Below the pieces are notes generated by a model, which had not been told where the DNA came from, did not search any database, and worked only from the letters and a program-made list of their open reading frames with translations. Position numbers and translations under genes: made by a program. Positions 25,095 to 35,045 of a stretch of 64,000 bases of DNA are shown here, piece by piece. The stretch comes from Hyphomicrobiales bacterium. Lineage in GTDB: Bacteria; Pseudomonadota; Alphaproteobacteria; Rhizobiales; Phreatobacteraceae. Each line of letters opens with the position of its first letter. The first letter of the stretch is position 1. The stretch is from assembly GCA_017304475.1 (NCBI GenBank), contig JAFKKV010000013.1:310001-374000 (forward strand), given 5' to 3'.

Positions 25095-25131
25095 TACACA
25101 ATGTGTAAAAGACATATTGTAGGAAGCTACA
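25095..25131. promoter_or_regulatory. Candidate MarR operators (two inverted repeats)
   Basis: TACACA-A-TGTGTA (25095-25107) is a perfect inverted repeat, and TGTAG-GAAG-CTACA (25118-25131) is a second. Both lie in the AT-rich leader directly upstream of the MarR gene. The second overlaps the predicted promoter. MarR proteins bind palindromes of this size; binding here is inferred from position. Confidence 0.55.
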
Positions 25132-25141
25132 TATATTTCAA
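25114..25141 (-). promoter_or_regulatory. Predicted promoter of the MarR-efflux operon
   Basis: On the minus strand TTGAAA (25136-25141) is followed after 16 bases by CAATAT (25114-25119), a plausible sigma-70 type pair in an otherwise GC-rich region. It lies about 47 bases upstream of the regulator start. Confidence 0.45.
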
Positions 25142-25256
25142 GAGACCGGCCTGTCCAGCGCTTCGCGCGGGTGATCACGTCGATGTGTGGGGGAATGGGA
25201 GTGGTCGGTGGAAAGGACCCGCAGCTGTGGAGGTCGCAAGCGAAAAGCACAGCCAA

Positions 25257-25424
25257 ATCAACCCTCTCCCAGAGGGAGAGGGTGGCGCCGTCAGGCGCCG
25301 GGTGAGGGGCGTAAGCTCTCAGAACTGGTGCCGATGCTCACGCTGCAGGCCGCCCATCCGGAGATGGACGTCCCCTCACCCGGCAGCTGACGCTGCCACC
25401 CTCTCCCTTTGGGAGAGGGTTGAT
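25257..25424. repeat. Inverted pair of REP-like palindromic elements
   Basis: Two hairpins with identical 10-bp stems: ACCCTCTCCC-AGA-GGGAGAGGGT (25261-25283) and ACCCTCTCCC-TTT-GGGAGAGGGT (25398-25420). Their flanks are also inverted copies (GGTGGCGCCGTCAGGCGCCGGGTGAGGG on one side, its approximate reverse complement on the other). The whole thus resembles a BIME-type pair with a spacer of about 70 bases. The rest of the gap 25142-25480 shows no gene. Such elements are normally dispersed in many copies and follow operon ends. Confidence 0.75.
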
Positions 25425-25480
25425 TCCGCTGCGCTTTCCGGCTTTTCCAACCTGCCGACGACAGCCCGCCGCGCCCCGCC

Positions 25481-26119
25481 TCACCCCACCGGGCGCTCGC
25501 CGAACAGGCGCAGGTTGACCGCCCGGGGCATGGCCGCATCGGCCGGGGTGGCGGGGATGAAGGAGCTCAATCCCCCGGCAAGCTCGGCCGGCAGCAGCAT
25601 GACGCGCACGAAGATGTTGGTGCCGCCGCTGATATTGGTGCCGATGACGGTTTCATGCCCGCTCTCGAACCAGGCGCCGGCGGCGCTGATCCGGTCGAGC
25701 GCATCGCCGACCTCGGCGCGCAGCAGGCCATGCTCGAGCCGGCGGATGCCCGGTCCGCGATGGCGGTGAGCCGGCGTCTGGGCGCCGGCCTGGGACTCCA
25801 CCCGGTCGGCCCGCAGGATATGCGGGCCGTCGTCGACAATGGCGATGCGCGACAGCACCGGCGACAGGCCGGCATCGAAACGCAGCGGCAGCGAGCTCGG
25901 CGCGATCTCGTAGAGCCAGGCATTGCCGGTGCTGGTGATCCGGTCGCCAGCCGCGGCGAAGGCCCCCTCGCCCGGCGCGACCGGCTCGGTCTTGCCGCCC
26001 GCAGCCACCACGGCCTCGCCCCGCTCGGCATAGAGAAAGGCAAATGATCGCTCCTGCACGGCGCAGGCCGCACCCGAACCGAGATCATAGACGGTCATCC
26101 GCCAGTGCTGTCCGCTCAT
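25481..26119 (-). CDS. Cupin-like protein of unknown function
   Basis: Not matched to a named enzyme. 212 residues, no signal peptide. An N-terminal half with many Gly turns and beta-strand spacing (SFAFLYAERGEAVVAAGGKTEPVAPGEGAFAAAGDR) resembles a cupin beta-barrel. A second half contains AHRHRGPGIRRLEHGLLRAEVGD, which offers the His residues of a metal-binding cupin motif. A bicupin fold is therefore possible. ATG 26119 has AGGAG 6 bases upstream. It sits 43 bases after the hydrolase gene in the same direction, so the two form a small operon divergent from the GntR regulator. The opposite side of the regulator holds an uptake/catabolic operon, so this protein may belong to the same pathway. 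Confidence 0.6.
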   Translation of the reverse strand: MSGQHWRMTVYDLGSGAACAVQERSFAFLYAERGEAVVAAGGKTEPVAPGEGAFAAAGDRITSTGNAWLYEIAPSSLPLRFDAGLSPVLSRIAIVDDGPHILRADRVESQAGAQTPAHRHRGPGIRRLEHGLLRAEVGDALDRISAAGAWFESGHETVIGTNISGGTNIFVRVMLLPAELAGGLSSFIPATPADAAMPRAVNLRLFGERPVG

Positions 26120-26162
26120 CGTTCACTCCTGCCTCTGGACCGTCCCGCGCGAACGGGGCCGG

Positions 26163-27053
26163 TCAGGCCTGCTTCGCCCGCTTGACGACCGCGCTCAGGA
26201 TCGGTGTACCCGGCTCGATATATTCGTTGAGAATATCGAAATGGCCCCAACGCGGCAGGGTGTGAACTTCCGGGTTCATGCCGCTGCGATGCAGATGATG
26301 GGCGTAGCGGTAGCTCTGGTCGATCCATTGCCAGGGCTCCAGGCCGCCGACGAAGACGGTCGCCGGGCATTTGGCGAAGACCGGCCGGCGCTCGACGTCC
26401 CGGCGCAGCGCGATCTCCTCGGTCAGCTGGACCTGGGCATTGACCGTGGTGGCCATGACCGGGCGGGGGTCGTAGATGCCGCTGATCAGCACCGCACCGA
26501 CGATGAAGGACGGGTCGACACCTCGCGCCGCCCAGTCATGGGCCATGGCCTCGGCGGTCAGATGAGCGCCCGCCGAATGGCCGGACAGGCTGATGCGCCC
26601 GGGGTCGCCGCCGAAGCCCGACGCCTCGCGCCGGACCCAGTCGACAGCCGCAATCGCCGAGGTCGCGACACCGTCGAGGGTCGAGGCCGGACAGAGCTCG
26701 TAATTGGCGACCACGGTGGTGATGCCCGCTTCGACCAGCCGTCGGGCCACGAAGGCGAAATTCTGCTTGTCCTGGGCGCGCCAGTAGCCGCCGTGAAAGA
26801 AGATGTGGACCGGCGCCGCGCCGGCCGCGCCGGCAGCCGCGGGATAGACGTCAACGCGATGCAGGGGATGTTCGCCATAGGCGAGATCGGCCCGGCAGGC
26901 CAGCGTCGCCCGCGCCTCGGCATTGGCGGCCTGCCGCCCCACCTGGGCCTCGGCGTAATTCGGAAAGGCGGCCTGGGGATTGTACTGGAACTCGTGTTCC
27001 TGCGCCGAGAGCCCCGACCAGAGCGGTTGATTCGAAGTCATGTCCATATCCAT
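26163..27053 (-). CDS. Alpha/beta hydrolase (esterase / kynurenine formamidase-like)
   Basis: Serine hydrolase with the HGG oxyanion motif HIFFHGGYWRAQDK and nucleophile Ser in ISLSGHSAGAHL. The probable acid lies in the late ECP-like region FVGGLEPWQW and the His in LPRWGHFDILNEY. HGGYW with an N-terminal YNPQAAFPN is the layout seen in kynurenine formamidase-like and carbamate/ester hydrolases. Start 27053 (MDMDM) follows the last unlikely segment; ATGs at 27047 and 27041 are alternatives, and no strong ribosome-binding site decides. First gene of a two-gene operon divergent from the GntR regulator. Confidence 0.82.
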   Translation of the reverse strand: MDMDMTSNQPLWSGLSAQEHEFQYNPQAAFPNYAEAQVGRQAANAEARATLACRADLAYGEHPLHRVDVYPAAAGAAGAAPVHIFFHGGYWRAQDKQNFAFVARRLVEAGITTVVANYELCPASTLDGVATSAIAAVDWVRREASGFGGDPGRISLSGHSAGAHLTAEAMAHDWAARGVDPSFIVGAVLISGIYDPRPVMATTVNAQVQLTEEIALRRDVERRPVFAKCPATVFVGGLEPWQWIDQSYRYAHHLHRSGMNPEVHTLPRWGHFDILNEYIEPGTPILSAVVKRAKQA

Positions 27054-27240
27054 CCAGGTGACGCGATGACGGGGATGCGCCCGGCCGACCGGGCCTGACA
27101 AGCCTGCCTGCCCCATGGCAGCACCGACCTGCACGCGGGCTTCGGCGAAAGCCCTTGACCATTATGATCCAATGACAACCAATCGCCGATCATTCGGCCC
27201 GATCCGGGCGCCGGTCGCGGCGCTTTTGAACAATCAAAGC

Positions 27241-27260
27241 AAATGGTGTATCCATCATTT
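27241..27260. promoter_or_regulatory. Candidate GntR operator
   Basis: AAATGGTG-TATC-CATCATTT has 7 of 8 matching positions in its two arms and contains ATGG-N5-CCAT. It lies in the divergent region between the hydrolase and the GntR gene, about 30 bases before the GntR start. FadR/FCD-type GntR proteins bind short palindromes with TGGT/ACCA-like half-sites. Assignment is by position and symmetry. Confidence 0.5.
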
Positions 27261-27288
27261 GCGGCGGTGGAACCAAATCAGACCAAGC

Positions 27289-28008
27289 ATGCTCGAGACC
27301 TTGCGCAAATCCCCCGAAGAGCCCAGCACGCGGGTCAAGTCCGACTCCGACAGCCAGGCGATCTACCAGAGCCTCAGGGGCTCGATCGTCGAGGGCCGGC
27401 TGCGCTCGGGCACACGGCTGCCGACCGAGCGGGCGCTGGCGAGCCGCTTTGGTGCTGCACGCAACACCGTGCGCAAGACGATGAACATGCTGGTCAGCGA
27501 AGGCCTGATCATCCGCCATGTCGGCCGCGGCACTTTCGTGGCGCGGGATGTCGCCAAGGGCGCCGAGGCCGTTGCCGAGGCACCGGACTTCAGCCTGGGC
27601 GAATTGCTCGAGGCCCGCCTGATGTTCGAGCCCATGCTGGCCGAGCTGGTTGCCGAGCGGGCGACCGATGCCGACCTCGCCGGGCTCTCGGCCTATCTGG
27701 AGGCGCTGCGCAACGCGGCGACCTGGACCGAGTTCAAGGAAGCCAAATATGCCATGCACCTGGCCATCGTCCGGGCCTCGCGCAACAATTTCCTGATCTC
27801 GATGTTCGAGGCGATCATCGCCTCGCGCCGCAAATCCGGCTGGGGCCGGCCGGGCGGCCATCCGCTGCCGATCAGCGCGGTCAGGGAAGTCGCCGCGCGC
27901 GACAATGCGGCGATCGTCGAGGCCTTGCGCAGCCGCGACGCGGCGGCCGCCCGTGACGCGATCCGGGCCTATCTGCTGCGCACCCTGATGTCGGTCAGCG
28001 ACAGCTGA
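27289..28008 (+). CDS. GntR-family regulator (FadR/FCD type)
   Basis: Winged-helix N-terminus (about residues 20-90: YQSLRGSIVEGRLRSGTRLPTERALASRFGAARNTVRKTMNMLVSEGLIIRHVGRGTFVA) plus a C-terminal all-helical FCD domain with metal-ligand-like residues (AKYAMHLAIVRASRNNFL). It regulates by binding a small carboxylate or sugar acid. ATG 27289 is the likely start; no strong ribosome-binding site is seen. It lies between a divergent two-gene operon and a convergent eight-gene transporter/enzyme operon, so it is the obvious candidate regulator of both. Confidence 0.88.
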   Translation: MLETLRKSPEEPSTRVKSDSDSQAIYQSLRGSIVEGRLRSGTRLPTERALASRFGAARNTVRKTMNMLVSEGLIIRHVGRGTFVARDVAKGAEAVAEAPDFSLGELLEARLMFEPMLAELVAERATDADLAGLSAYLEALRNAATWTEFKEAKYAMHLAIVRASRNNFLISMFEAIIASRRKSGWGRPGGHPLPISAVREVAARDNAAIVEALRSRDAAAARDAIRAYLLRTLMSVSDS

Positions 28009-28025
28009 GGGCATGAGCGGCCGGC

Positions 28026-28886
28026 TCACCGCCGGTCCATCCGCCGCTGCAACCCGCGGCCGACCAGCATCAGCGCCAGTGCGGTCACCAGGATCGCCAG
28101 GCCCGGAAAAGCCGACATCCAGGGCGCGAGCAGGATGTAGTCCTTGCCCTGCTGCAGGATGGCGCCCCAGTCGGGCGTCGGCGGCTGCACGCCGAGACCG
28201 AGAAAGCCGAGCGCCGACTGGATCTGCAGCACCAGCGGGAACAGCACCATGCATTGCACCAGGACCAGCGGCAGCACGTTGCGCATGACGTGGTGGAACA
28301 GGATCCACGGTTCCGACAGGCCGATGCTGCGGGCCGCCTCGACATAGGTCAGGCCGGCTTCCGCCAAGGCGCCGGAACGGGCGATGCGGAAGAAGACGGG
28401 GACGTAGACAATCGTCAGGGCGAAAACCAGGTTGACCGTCTTCGGCCCGAGAATGCCTGTTACCATGACGCCGAGAATGATCGGCGGGAAGCTCAGGATG
28501 ACGTCGATCAGCCGGCCGAGCAGCATGTCGATACGGCCGCCGACAAAACCCGAGATAATACCGAAGCCGCCGCCGATCACCGCCGCCGCGATCAGCGCGC
28601 TGGCGCAGATCGACAAGGTGATGCGGGCGCCATAGGCGACCCGCGCCAGGATATCGCGGCCGACATCGTCGGTGCCGAAGGGATGCAGGGCGGAGGGCGC
28701 CTCCATCGCCTTGTCGACGCTGATGGTCAGCGGCGAATGGGCGGTGAACAGGCCGGGAAACAGCACCACCAGCAGGACGAAGGCGAGCAGGATCAGGCCA
28801 AGGGCGAGGTCCGGCTCGCGCCGCATGCGCCTGGCGATCAGCGTAAGGCGTCCGGGGGACTGCGCGGAGAGGCTCATCTCAGTCAT
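28026..28886 (-). CDS. ABC transporter permease, DppC-like
   Basis: Inner-membrane permease of a peptide/opine/nickel-type importer, 286 residues with six hydrophobic helices. The N-terminal ARRMRREPDLALGLILLAFVLLVVLF and HPFGTDDVGRDILARVAYGARITL are DppC hallmarks, and the EAA loop is YVEAARSIGLSEPWILFHHVMRNVLP. Last gene of the eight-gene operon, 8 bases after DppB-like. It ends 17 bases from the convergent GntR gene. Confidence 0.92.
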   Translation of the reverse strand: MTEMSLSAQSPGRLTLIARRMRREPDLALGLILLAFVLLVVLFPGLFTAHSPLTISVDKAMEAPSALHPFGTDDVGRDILARVAYGARITLSICASALIAAAVIGGGFGIISGFVGGRIDMLLGRLIDVILSFPPIILGVMVTGILGPKTVNLVFALTIVYVPVFFRIARSGALAEAGLTYVEAARSIGLSEPWILFHHVMRNVLPLVLVQCMVLFPLVLQIQSALGFLGLGVQPPTPDWGAILQQGKDYILLAPWMSAFPGLAILVTALALMLVGRGLQRRMDRR

Positions 28887-28894
28887 GGCAGCAC

Positions 28895-29839
28895 CTAGCT
28901 CAGCCGGACGCGCGGATCGATGACCCGGTAGAGGAGGTCGATCGCCAGATTGACCAGCATGGCGATCACCACGACCACCAGGAGACCGGCCTGCAGGACG
29001 GGATAGTCGCGCGTCTCGATCGAGGACAGCAGCAGGCGGCCAAGGCCCGGCAGCGCGAAGAGGCTTTCGATGATCACCGCCCCGCCGAGGATCTGGATCA
29101 GGATCAGGCCCATGAAGGTGACCAGGGGGATCGCGATATTGCGCAGCACATGCTTGAAGAAGACGATGCGGGTGGGCACGCCCTTGGCGATGGCGGTGCG
29201 GACATAGTCCTGGCCGAAGGCGGCGACCACGCTCTGGCGGACGAACTGGCTGTAGGCGGCCGCCTGCAGCAAAGCGAGGCTGAGGATCGGCAACGCCATG
29301 ATCGAGGCATTCTCGGCGAGCGACTCGGTCGGCGGCACATACATCAGCGGCGGCGACCAGTCGAAGGCGGCGGAGACGCCGACCAGCAGCATCAGGCCGA
29401 TCCAGAACACCGGGGCGGCGAGGCCGAGCAGATTGAAGGTCTGGATGATCCGGTCGAGCCAGCGCCCCTCATAGATGGCCGCGACGACGCCGAGCGGCAC
29501 GCCGATGCCGGTCGCCACCAGCAGCGTCACGAAAGCGAGCTGCAAGGTCACGCCGAGCGCCGAGGAGATCATGCCGAGGACCGGCTGGCCACGGGTCCAG
29601 CTGGTGCCGAAATCGGCGGTGACGACATGGCCGAGCCAGCCGAGATATTGCTGCCAGACCGGCTGATCCAGGCCGAAGAACTCGCGCAGCGCCCTGGCCG
29701 CGACGGGATCGCTGGTCTGGCCGAGCATCTGGCCGACGACGTCGCCCGGCACGCTGCGCACCAGCAGGAAGACGACGACGGAGGCCAGGATCGCGGTGAC
29801 GATCGAGGCGGCCAGCCGTTTTGCGAGATAAGCGCCCAT
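28895..29839 (-). CDS. ABC transporter permease, DppB-like
   Basis: Partner permease of 314 residues. MGAYLAKRLAASIVTAILASVVVFLLVRSVPGD at the N-terminus and GLDQPVWQQYLGWLGHVVTADFGTSWTRGQPV are typical of DppB. The EAA region is YVRTAIAKGVPTRIVFFKHVLRNIAIPLVTFMG. Ends with LAIDLLYRVIDPRVRLS, as usual for the family. Follows the binding-protein gene by 92 bases, where a weak internal signal could exist. Confidence 0.92.
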   Translation of the reverse strand: MGAYLAKRLAASIVTAILASVVVFLLVRSVPGDVVGQMLGQTSDPVAARALREFFGLDQPVWQQYLGWLGHVVTADFGTSWTRGQPVLGMISSALGVTLQLAFVTLLVATGIGVPLGVVAAIYEGRWLDRIIQTFNLLGLAAPVFWIGLMLLVGVSAAFDWSPPLMYVPPTESLAENASIMALPILSLALLQAAAYSQFVRQSVVAAFGQDYVRTAIAKGVPTRIVFFKHVLRNIAIPLVTFMGLILIQILGGAVIIESLFALPGLGRLLLSSIETRDYPVLQAGLLVVVVIAMLVNLAIDLLYRVIDPRVRLS

Positions 29840-29931
29840 CGAACTCTTCGGCTGTTGGATCTTCGGCTGTTGAAACGGGTCTCGCGAACGAGGCCCTGCG
29901 CGCGGCGACGGGCCGCGCGCAGGGCCGGAAG

Positions 29932-31524
29932 TCAGGCGATCCAGGCGCGCGCCAGGCCGTAATACCAGCCGGTCGGATGCTGCTGGTAATTGCGAACCTT
30001 GTCGTTGCGCACGACGATATGGTCGGCCGAGAACAGCATGACGGTCGGCACGCTCGCCGCCATGACCTGCTGGTAGCGCGCATAGATCTCCTTGCGCTTG
30101 GCCGGATCACTCTCCACCCGGCCTTCGTCGAGCAGGCGGCTCGCCTCGTCGTTTTTCCAGTTGCGGAAGTCCGCGCCTTCGGGCGCCTTGTGGAAGTGCC
30201 GGTAGAACAACAGGTTCGGGTCCGGCACGGTCGCCCAGTCGTTGAAGGTGAAACCCATCTGCTTCGACTGGAAATTCTTGACCCAGACGCCGAGCTCGAC
30301 GCGCTGGATGGTCAGGCGGATGCCGACCTTGCCGAGCTGCTCGCGCAGCGTCACGGCGGCCGCATCCATCCAGTCGTAACCGATGATCGAGGTCAGCGTC
30401 AGGTCGAAGCCATTGGCATGGCCGGCCTCGGCGAGCAGCTTCTTGGCCGCCTCGATATCGACCTTCTGGTTCGGCAGCTTGTCGAGCGGCACACCCCAGC
30501 TGTCCTGCATGCCGGCGACCATGGTGCCGATCACCTTGCCGAGCCCGCCGATCGAGGCGCGCATGATCTCGTCCTTGTCGACAGCGAGCGCGATGGCGCG
30601 GCGCACCCGCTCGTCGTCGAGCGGCTTCAGCTCGGCGCCGAGATCGATGGCCTTCTGGTTGAACGAGGGGCTGCGCTCGATCACCAGGCCCGCGACGCCT
30701 TCCACCTGCTTGACGTCCTGGGGACGGGTCAAGGTGGCGATGTCGACACGCTTGTTGCGCAGGCCCACCAGCAGGCTCGCGCCGTTCGGCACGAAGACGA
30801 AATTGATGCGGTCGAGATAGGGCATGCCGGCTTCCCAATAGTCGGGATTGCGCACCAGGGTGGCATTGCTGTTCGGCTTGAACTCGGCAAGCTTGAACGG
30901 CCCGGTGCCGACGCTCGCCTGATTCAGCTTGGTCTTGGCGTCGGCTGCGTCGAAATAGCCGGCCGGCACCACGCCGCCATATTTGTTGCCGAGCGTCATC
31001 GGCAGCGCGGCGTTGGGCGCCGAGATGGTGATCTTGACGGTGGCGTCGTCCACCGCTTCGACCGACTGGATCGCCGCGAAGTCGCCAGCGCCGGGCGAGC
31101 CGTTCTTCGGGTCGCGAATATAGTTGTAGCTATAGGCGACGTCCTTGGCGGTCATCGCCTGGCCGGTATGGAACTTGACGCCCTTGCGCAGGCGTACCGT
31201 GTAGACGAGCCGATCGGCCGAGAGGTCGAAACCCTCCGCGAGCAACGGCATGGCCTGTCCGTCGGGGCTTTCATAGAACAGCCCCTGATAGATCAGCACG
31301 GTCAGGCGGATGCGGGCATCGGCGGCCTGGTGGAACGGGTCGAGCCCGGGCGGCTCGACCAGCAGGCCCATATTGAGCGTGCCGCCGGTCTTGGCGCCCG
31401 TCGGCTTCGGGCCATAGAGATCGGTGGCCTGCGCCGGGCTCACCAGTGCTGCGGCAGCGGCCATGCCGCCGAGCGCCAGCACCGCGCGCCGGTCCATCAT
31501 GCCAAGTAGATCGGAAAGGGACAT
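29932..31524 (-). CDS. ABC transporter substrate-binding protein, peptide/nickel (SBP_bac_5) family
   Basis: Solute receptor of the DppBCDF-like system, 530 residues. An N-terminal signal (residues 1 to about 33, DRRAVLALGGMAAAAALVSPAQA, twin-Arg-like) precedes NMGLLVEPPGLDPFHQAADAR, VRLRKGVKFHTGQAMTAKDVAYSYN and VGTGPFKLAEFKPN, the family signatures. It is the only binding protein of this operon, so its pocket sets the substrate, which cannot be deduced here. It follows RidA by 84 bases. Confidence 0.9.
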   Translation of the reverse strand: MSLSDLLGMMDRRAVLALGGMAAAAALVSPAQATDLYGPKPTGAKTGGTLNMGLLVEPPGLDPFHQAADARIRLTVLIYQGLFYESPDGQAMPLLAEGFDLSADRLVYTVRLRKGVKFHTGQAMTAKDVAYSYNYIRDPKNGSPGAGDFAAIQSVEAVDDATVKITISAPNAALPMTLGNKYGGVVPAGYFDAADAKTKLNQASVGTGPFKLAEFKPNSNATLVRNPDYWEAGMPYLDRINFVFVPNGASLLVGLRNKRVDIATLTRPQDVKQVEGVAGLVIERSPSFNQKAIDLGAELKPLDDERVRRAIALAVDKDEIMRASIGGLGKVIGTMVAGMQDSWGVPLDKLPNQKVDIEAAKKLLAEAGHANGFDLTLTSIIGYDWMDAAAVTLREQLGKVGIRLTIQRVELGVWVKNFQSKQMGFTFNDWATVPDPNLLFYRHFHKAPEGADFRNWKNDEASRLLDEGRVESDPAKRKEIYARYQQVMAASVPTVMLFSADHIVVRNDKVRNYQQHPTGWYYGLARAWIA

Positions 31525-31608
31525 GGTTCTCGCCTCCAGATGGGCCTTGATATCGGTCTCGGCGGTCCCTGGGCGGCCCGCGCCCGGGATCGTTGTCGGG
31601 TGAATGGA

Positions 31609-32067
31609 TTATTCGCGGTAGGCCACGACCATCTCGATCTCGACCGCGGCATTGCGCGGCAGTTCGGCCACGCCGACCGCCGAGCGGGCATGCCGGCCAG
31701 CCTCGCCGAAGATCTCGCCGAGCAGGTCGGAGGCCGCGTCCAGGACCTTCGGCTGGTCGTTGAAGCCGGGCGCCGAGGCGACGAAACCAGTCACCTTGAG
31801 GATACGCTCGATCCGGTCGAGCGATCCGAGCGCCTGTTTCAGGCAGGCCAGCCCCTGCAGGATGCAGATGCGTGCCTCACCACGCGCCTGCTCCAGCGAG
31901 ACGGCGCCGCCGGCCTTGCCGAACAGCTTCACCTCGCCGTCGACCTTGGGCATCTGGCCGGCGAGATAGGCGACACCGCGATGCAGCGTCACCGGCACAT
32001 AATTGAAGGAGGGAGCGGCGGCGTCCGGCAAGGTGATGCCCAGTTCGGCGAGACGTTGGTCGATCAT
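31609..32067 (-). CDS. RidA family (YjgF/YER057c/UK114) protein
   Basis: Small trimeric enzyme; classical members deaminate reactive enamine/imine intermediates from PLP enzymes, and others act in amine or amino-sugar degradation. 152 residues, longer than RidA itself, matching the longer Rid subgroup. VTLHRGVAYLAGQMP is the N-terminal strand pattern. HARSAVGVAELPRNAAVEIEMV holds the conserved Arg (of ARS) and Glu (of VEIE) needed for deaminase activity. It lies 8 bases after the epimerase gene in the operon, so it probably removes an unstable intermediate of this pathway. Confidence 0.88.
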   Translation of the reverse strand: MIDQRLAELGITLPDAAAPSFNYVPVTLHRGVAYLAGQMPKVDGEVKLFGKAGGAVSLEQARGEARICILQGLACLKQALGSLDRIERILKVTGFVASAPGFNDQPKVLDAASDLLGEIFGEAGRHARSAVGVAELPRNAAVEIEMVVAYRE

Positions 32068-32075
32068 GGAGGTGC

Positions 32076-33050
32076 TCAGCTCTTAGGGAACAGGAGGCTG
32101 CGAACGAGGCCGTCGAGATCATGACGGGCGGCAAAGCCGGTGGCGGCGGCCAGCCGGCCGCCGTCGATCAGCGGAAACAGCAAGGCGGGCTCGATGCGGT
32201 CGAGCGCGATCCGGGCGCCCGGAACCAGACGTTCCACCACGGCGATCAGATCGACCAGGCTCGCCTCGAAGCCTTTCAGATTATAGACCGGATCGAGCGC
32301 GCCTGGGTGGCGCAGCACGGCCAGGACCGCGTCGGCGACATCGGCGACATGCATCAGGTCGACCGGCCGGTCATGAAAGGCGATGCGTGCCGCCTCGCCG
32401 CCGCGCGCGGCCGTGAAGACATCGGCAATGGCGCTCGCCGCGCCCTGGTACCAGAGCCCGGGCCCGAGGATCAGCGGCAGCCTGAGCCCGACAATGTCGA
32501 GGCCGTGGCGGCGCGCGTGAAAAGCCGAGAGCGCCTCGGCCATCTGCTTGGTCAGGCCGTAGGTGGTGGTCGGTGCCGAACGATCGTCCTCGTCGACGCG
32601 GGCATCGCCATAGTCCGAGGCCGGACCATAGACCACGGTCGAGCTGGTCCAGACGATGCGGCCGACGCCCGCCGCCTGCGCGGCGTCGATCAGCTTGCCG
32701 TGACCCGCCACATTGACCGCGAAGGCGGCATCGGCCTCGGCTTCGCCCGAGCGCATCAGGCCGAGCTTGCCAACACCATGGGCGACGCAGGAGACGACGA
32801 GGGACGGACGCACTTCGGCGAAGGCGGCGGCGAGCGCCGCGCGATCCTCGATCGAGCCGTGGATCTCGCCATAACGCCCGGCAATATCGGCAAGCCGGTC
32901 CTCGGCCATGCCGGGGCCGAACAGCACGGGATGGAAGCCGGCGCCTGCCAGCGCGCGGACGACGTGAGACCCGACAAAGCCGCGGCCGCCGGCAACCAGC
33001 ACGGCCGCGCCCGGCTCCCGGCCCCTGCCGTCAGAGTGCGATATCGTCAC
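32076..33050 (-). CDS. NAD-dependent epimerase/dehydratase (extended SDR)
   Basis: Extended short-chain dehydrogenase/reductase, likely acting on a sugar or sugar-acid derivative. The Rossmann motif is VLVAGGRGFVGSHVVRAL (GxxGxxG), IVWTSSTVVYG supplies the Ser/Thr, and YGLTKQMAE is the catalytic YxxxK. A GTG at 33050 is chosen; it overlaps the end of the DppF-like gene by 20 bases, and the reading frame before it has no SDR-like sequence. 324 residues, usual for the family. A role in converting the imported substrate is inferred from its position inside the transporter operon. Confidence 0.85.
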   Translation of the reverse strand: MTISHSDGRGREPGAAVLVAGGRGFVGSHVVRALAGAGFHPVLFGPGMAEDRLADIAGRYGEIHGSIEDRAALAAAFAEVRPSLVVSCVAHGVGKLGLMRSGEAEADAAFAVNVAGHGKLIDAAQAAGVGRIVWTSSTVVYGPASDYGDARVDEDDRSAPTTTYGLTKQMAEALSAFHARRHGLDIVGLRLPLILGPGLWYQGAASAIADVFTAARGGEAARIAFHDRPVDLMHVADVADAVLAVLRHPGALDPVYNLKGFEASLVDLIAVVERLVPGARIALDRIEPALLFPLIDGGRLAAATGFAARHDLDGLVRSLLFPKS

Positions 33051-34013
33051 GGATGCAGGCTTTCCAATGGCCGGGGGAGATCTCGCGCAGATCCGGCACG
33101 GTCTTGGCGCAATCGGGCAAGGCGAAGGGACAGCGGGTGCGGAAGACGCAGCCGGAGGGCGGTGCGCTGGGGCTGGGGATTTCGCCCGACAGCACGATCC
33201 GGTCGGCGGCTCGCGCGGAGCCGGGGGCCGCATGCATCAGCGCCGCCGTATAGGGATGGGCTGGCCGCGCGAACAGTTCCGTGCTCGGCGCAAGCTCCAT
33301 GACGCGCCCGAGATAGAGCACCATGACCCGGTCGGAGATCACCTCGATCACCGACAGGTCGTGGCTGATGAACATCAGGGTGAGCGACAGATCGCGCCGC
33401 AGATCCTGCAGCAGGTTCAGCACCTCGGCCTGGATCGACACGTCGAGCGCGGAGACCGGCTCGTCGGCGACGATGAAGCTCGGATTAGAGGCGAGCGCCC
33501 GTGCGATCGCCACGCGCTGGCGCTGGCCGCCGGAAAAGGCGCGCGGATAGCGGCCGAGATGTTCGCGGGTCAGCCCGACCCGCTCCAGCAGCTTGCCGGC
33601 CTCGTCCAGCGCCTCTGCCTTGCCGAGGCCGCGATGCAGGCGGATCGGCTCGACCAGCGCATCGCCGACGGTCATGCGCTGGTTCAGGCTGGCGAAGGGA
33701 TCCTGGAAGATCATCTGCATGTGCCGGCGAAAGCGCCTGAGCTCGCGCGGCGCCAGCGCTCCGAGATCCTGGCCGGCATAGGTCACGGTGCCGGCGGTCG
33801 GCTCCAGCAGGCGCAGCACCAGGCGGCCGATGGTCGACTTGCCCGAGCCGGATTCGCCGACGATGCCTAAGACCTTGCCCTTGTCCAGGGTGAAGGAGAC
33901 ATCCTGCACGGCGCGCACGGCCGGGCTCGTGCCGAAATGCTTGGTCAGCCCCTCGACGGTCAGCAACGGCTGATCCCGGTTCGTCTCGGCGGCATGGGCG
34001 ACGGCGGCATGGG

Positions 34014-34017
<4 letters not shown>
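33031..34017 (-). CDS. ABC transporter ATP-binding protein, DppF-like
   Basis: ATPase of the importer. Walker [13 protein letters not shown] signature [15 protein letters not shown] and Walker [13 protein letters not shown] are present. The C-terminal oligopeptide-type extension includes [14 protein letters not shown], a Cys cluster that can hold an iron-sulfur centre in some family members. ATG 34017 overlaps the stop of the DppD-like gene (ATGA). 328 residues. Works as a heterodimer with DppD. Confidence 0.93.
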
Positions 34018-35031
<1,014 letters not shown>

Positions 35032-35045
<14 letters not shown>

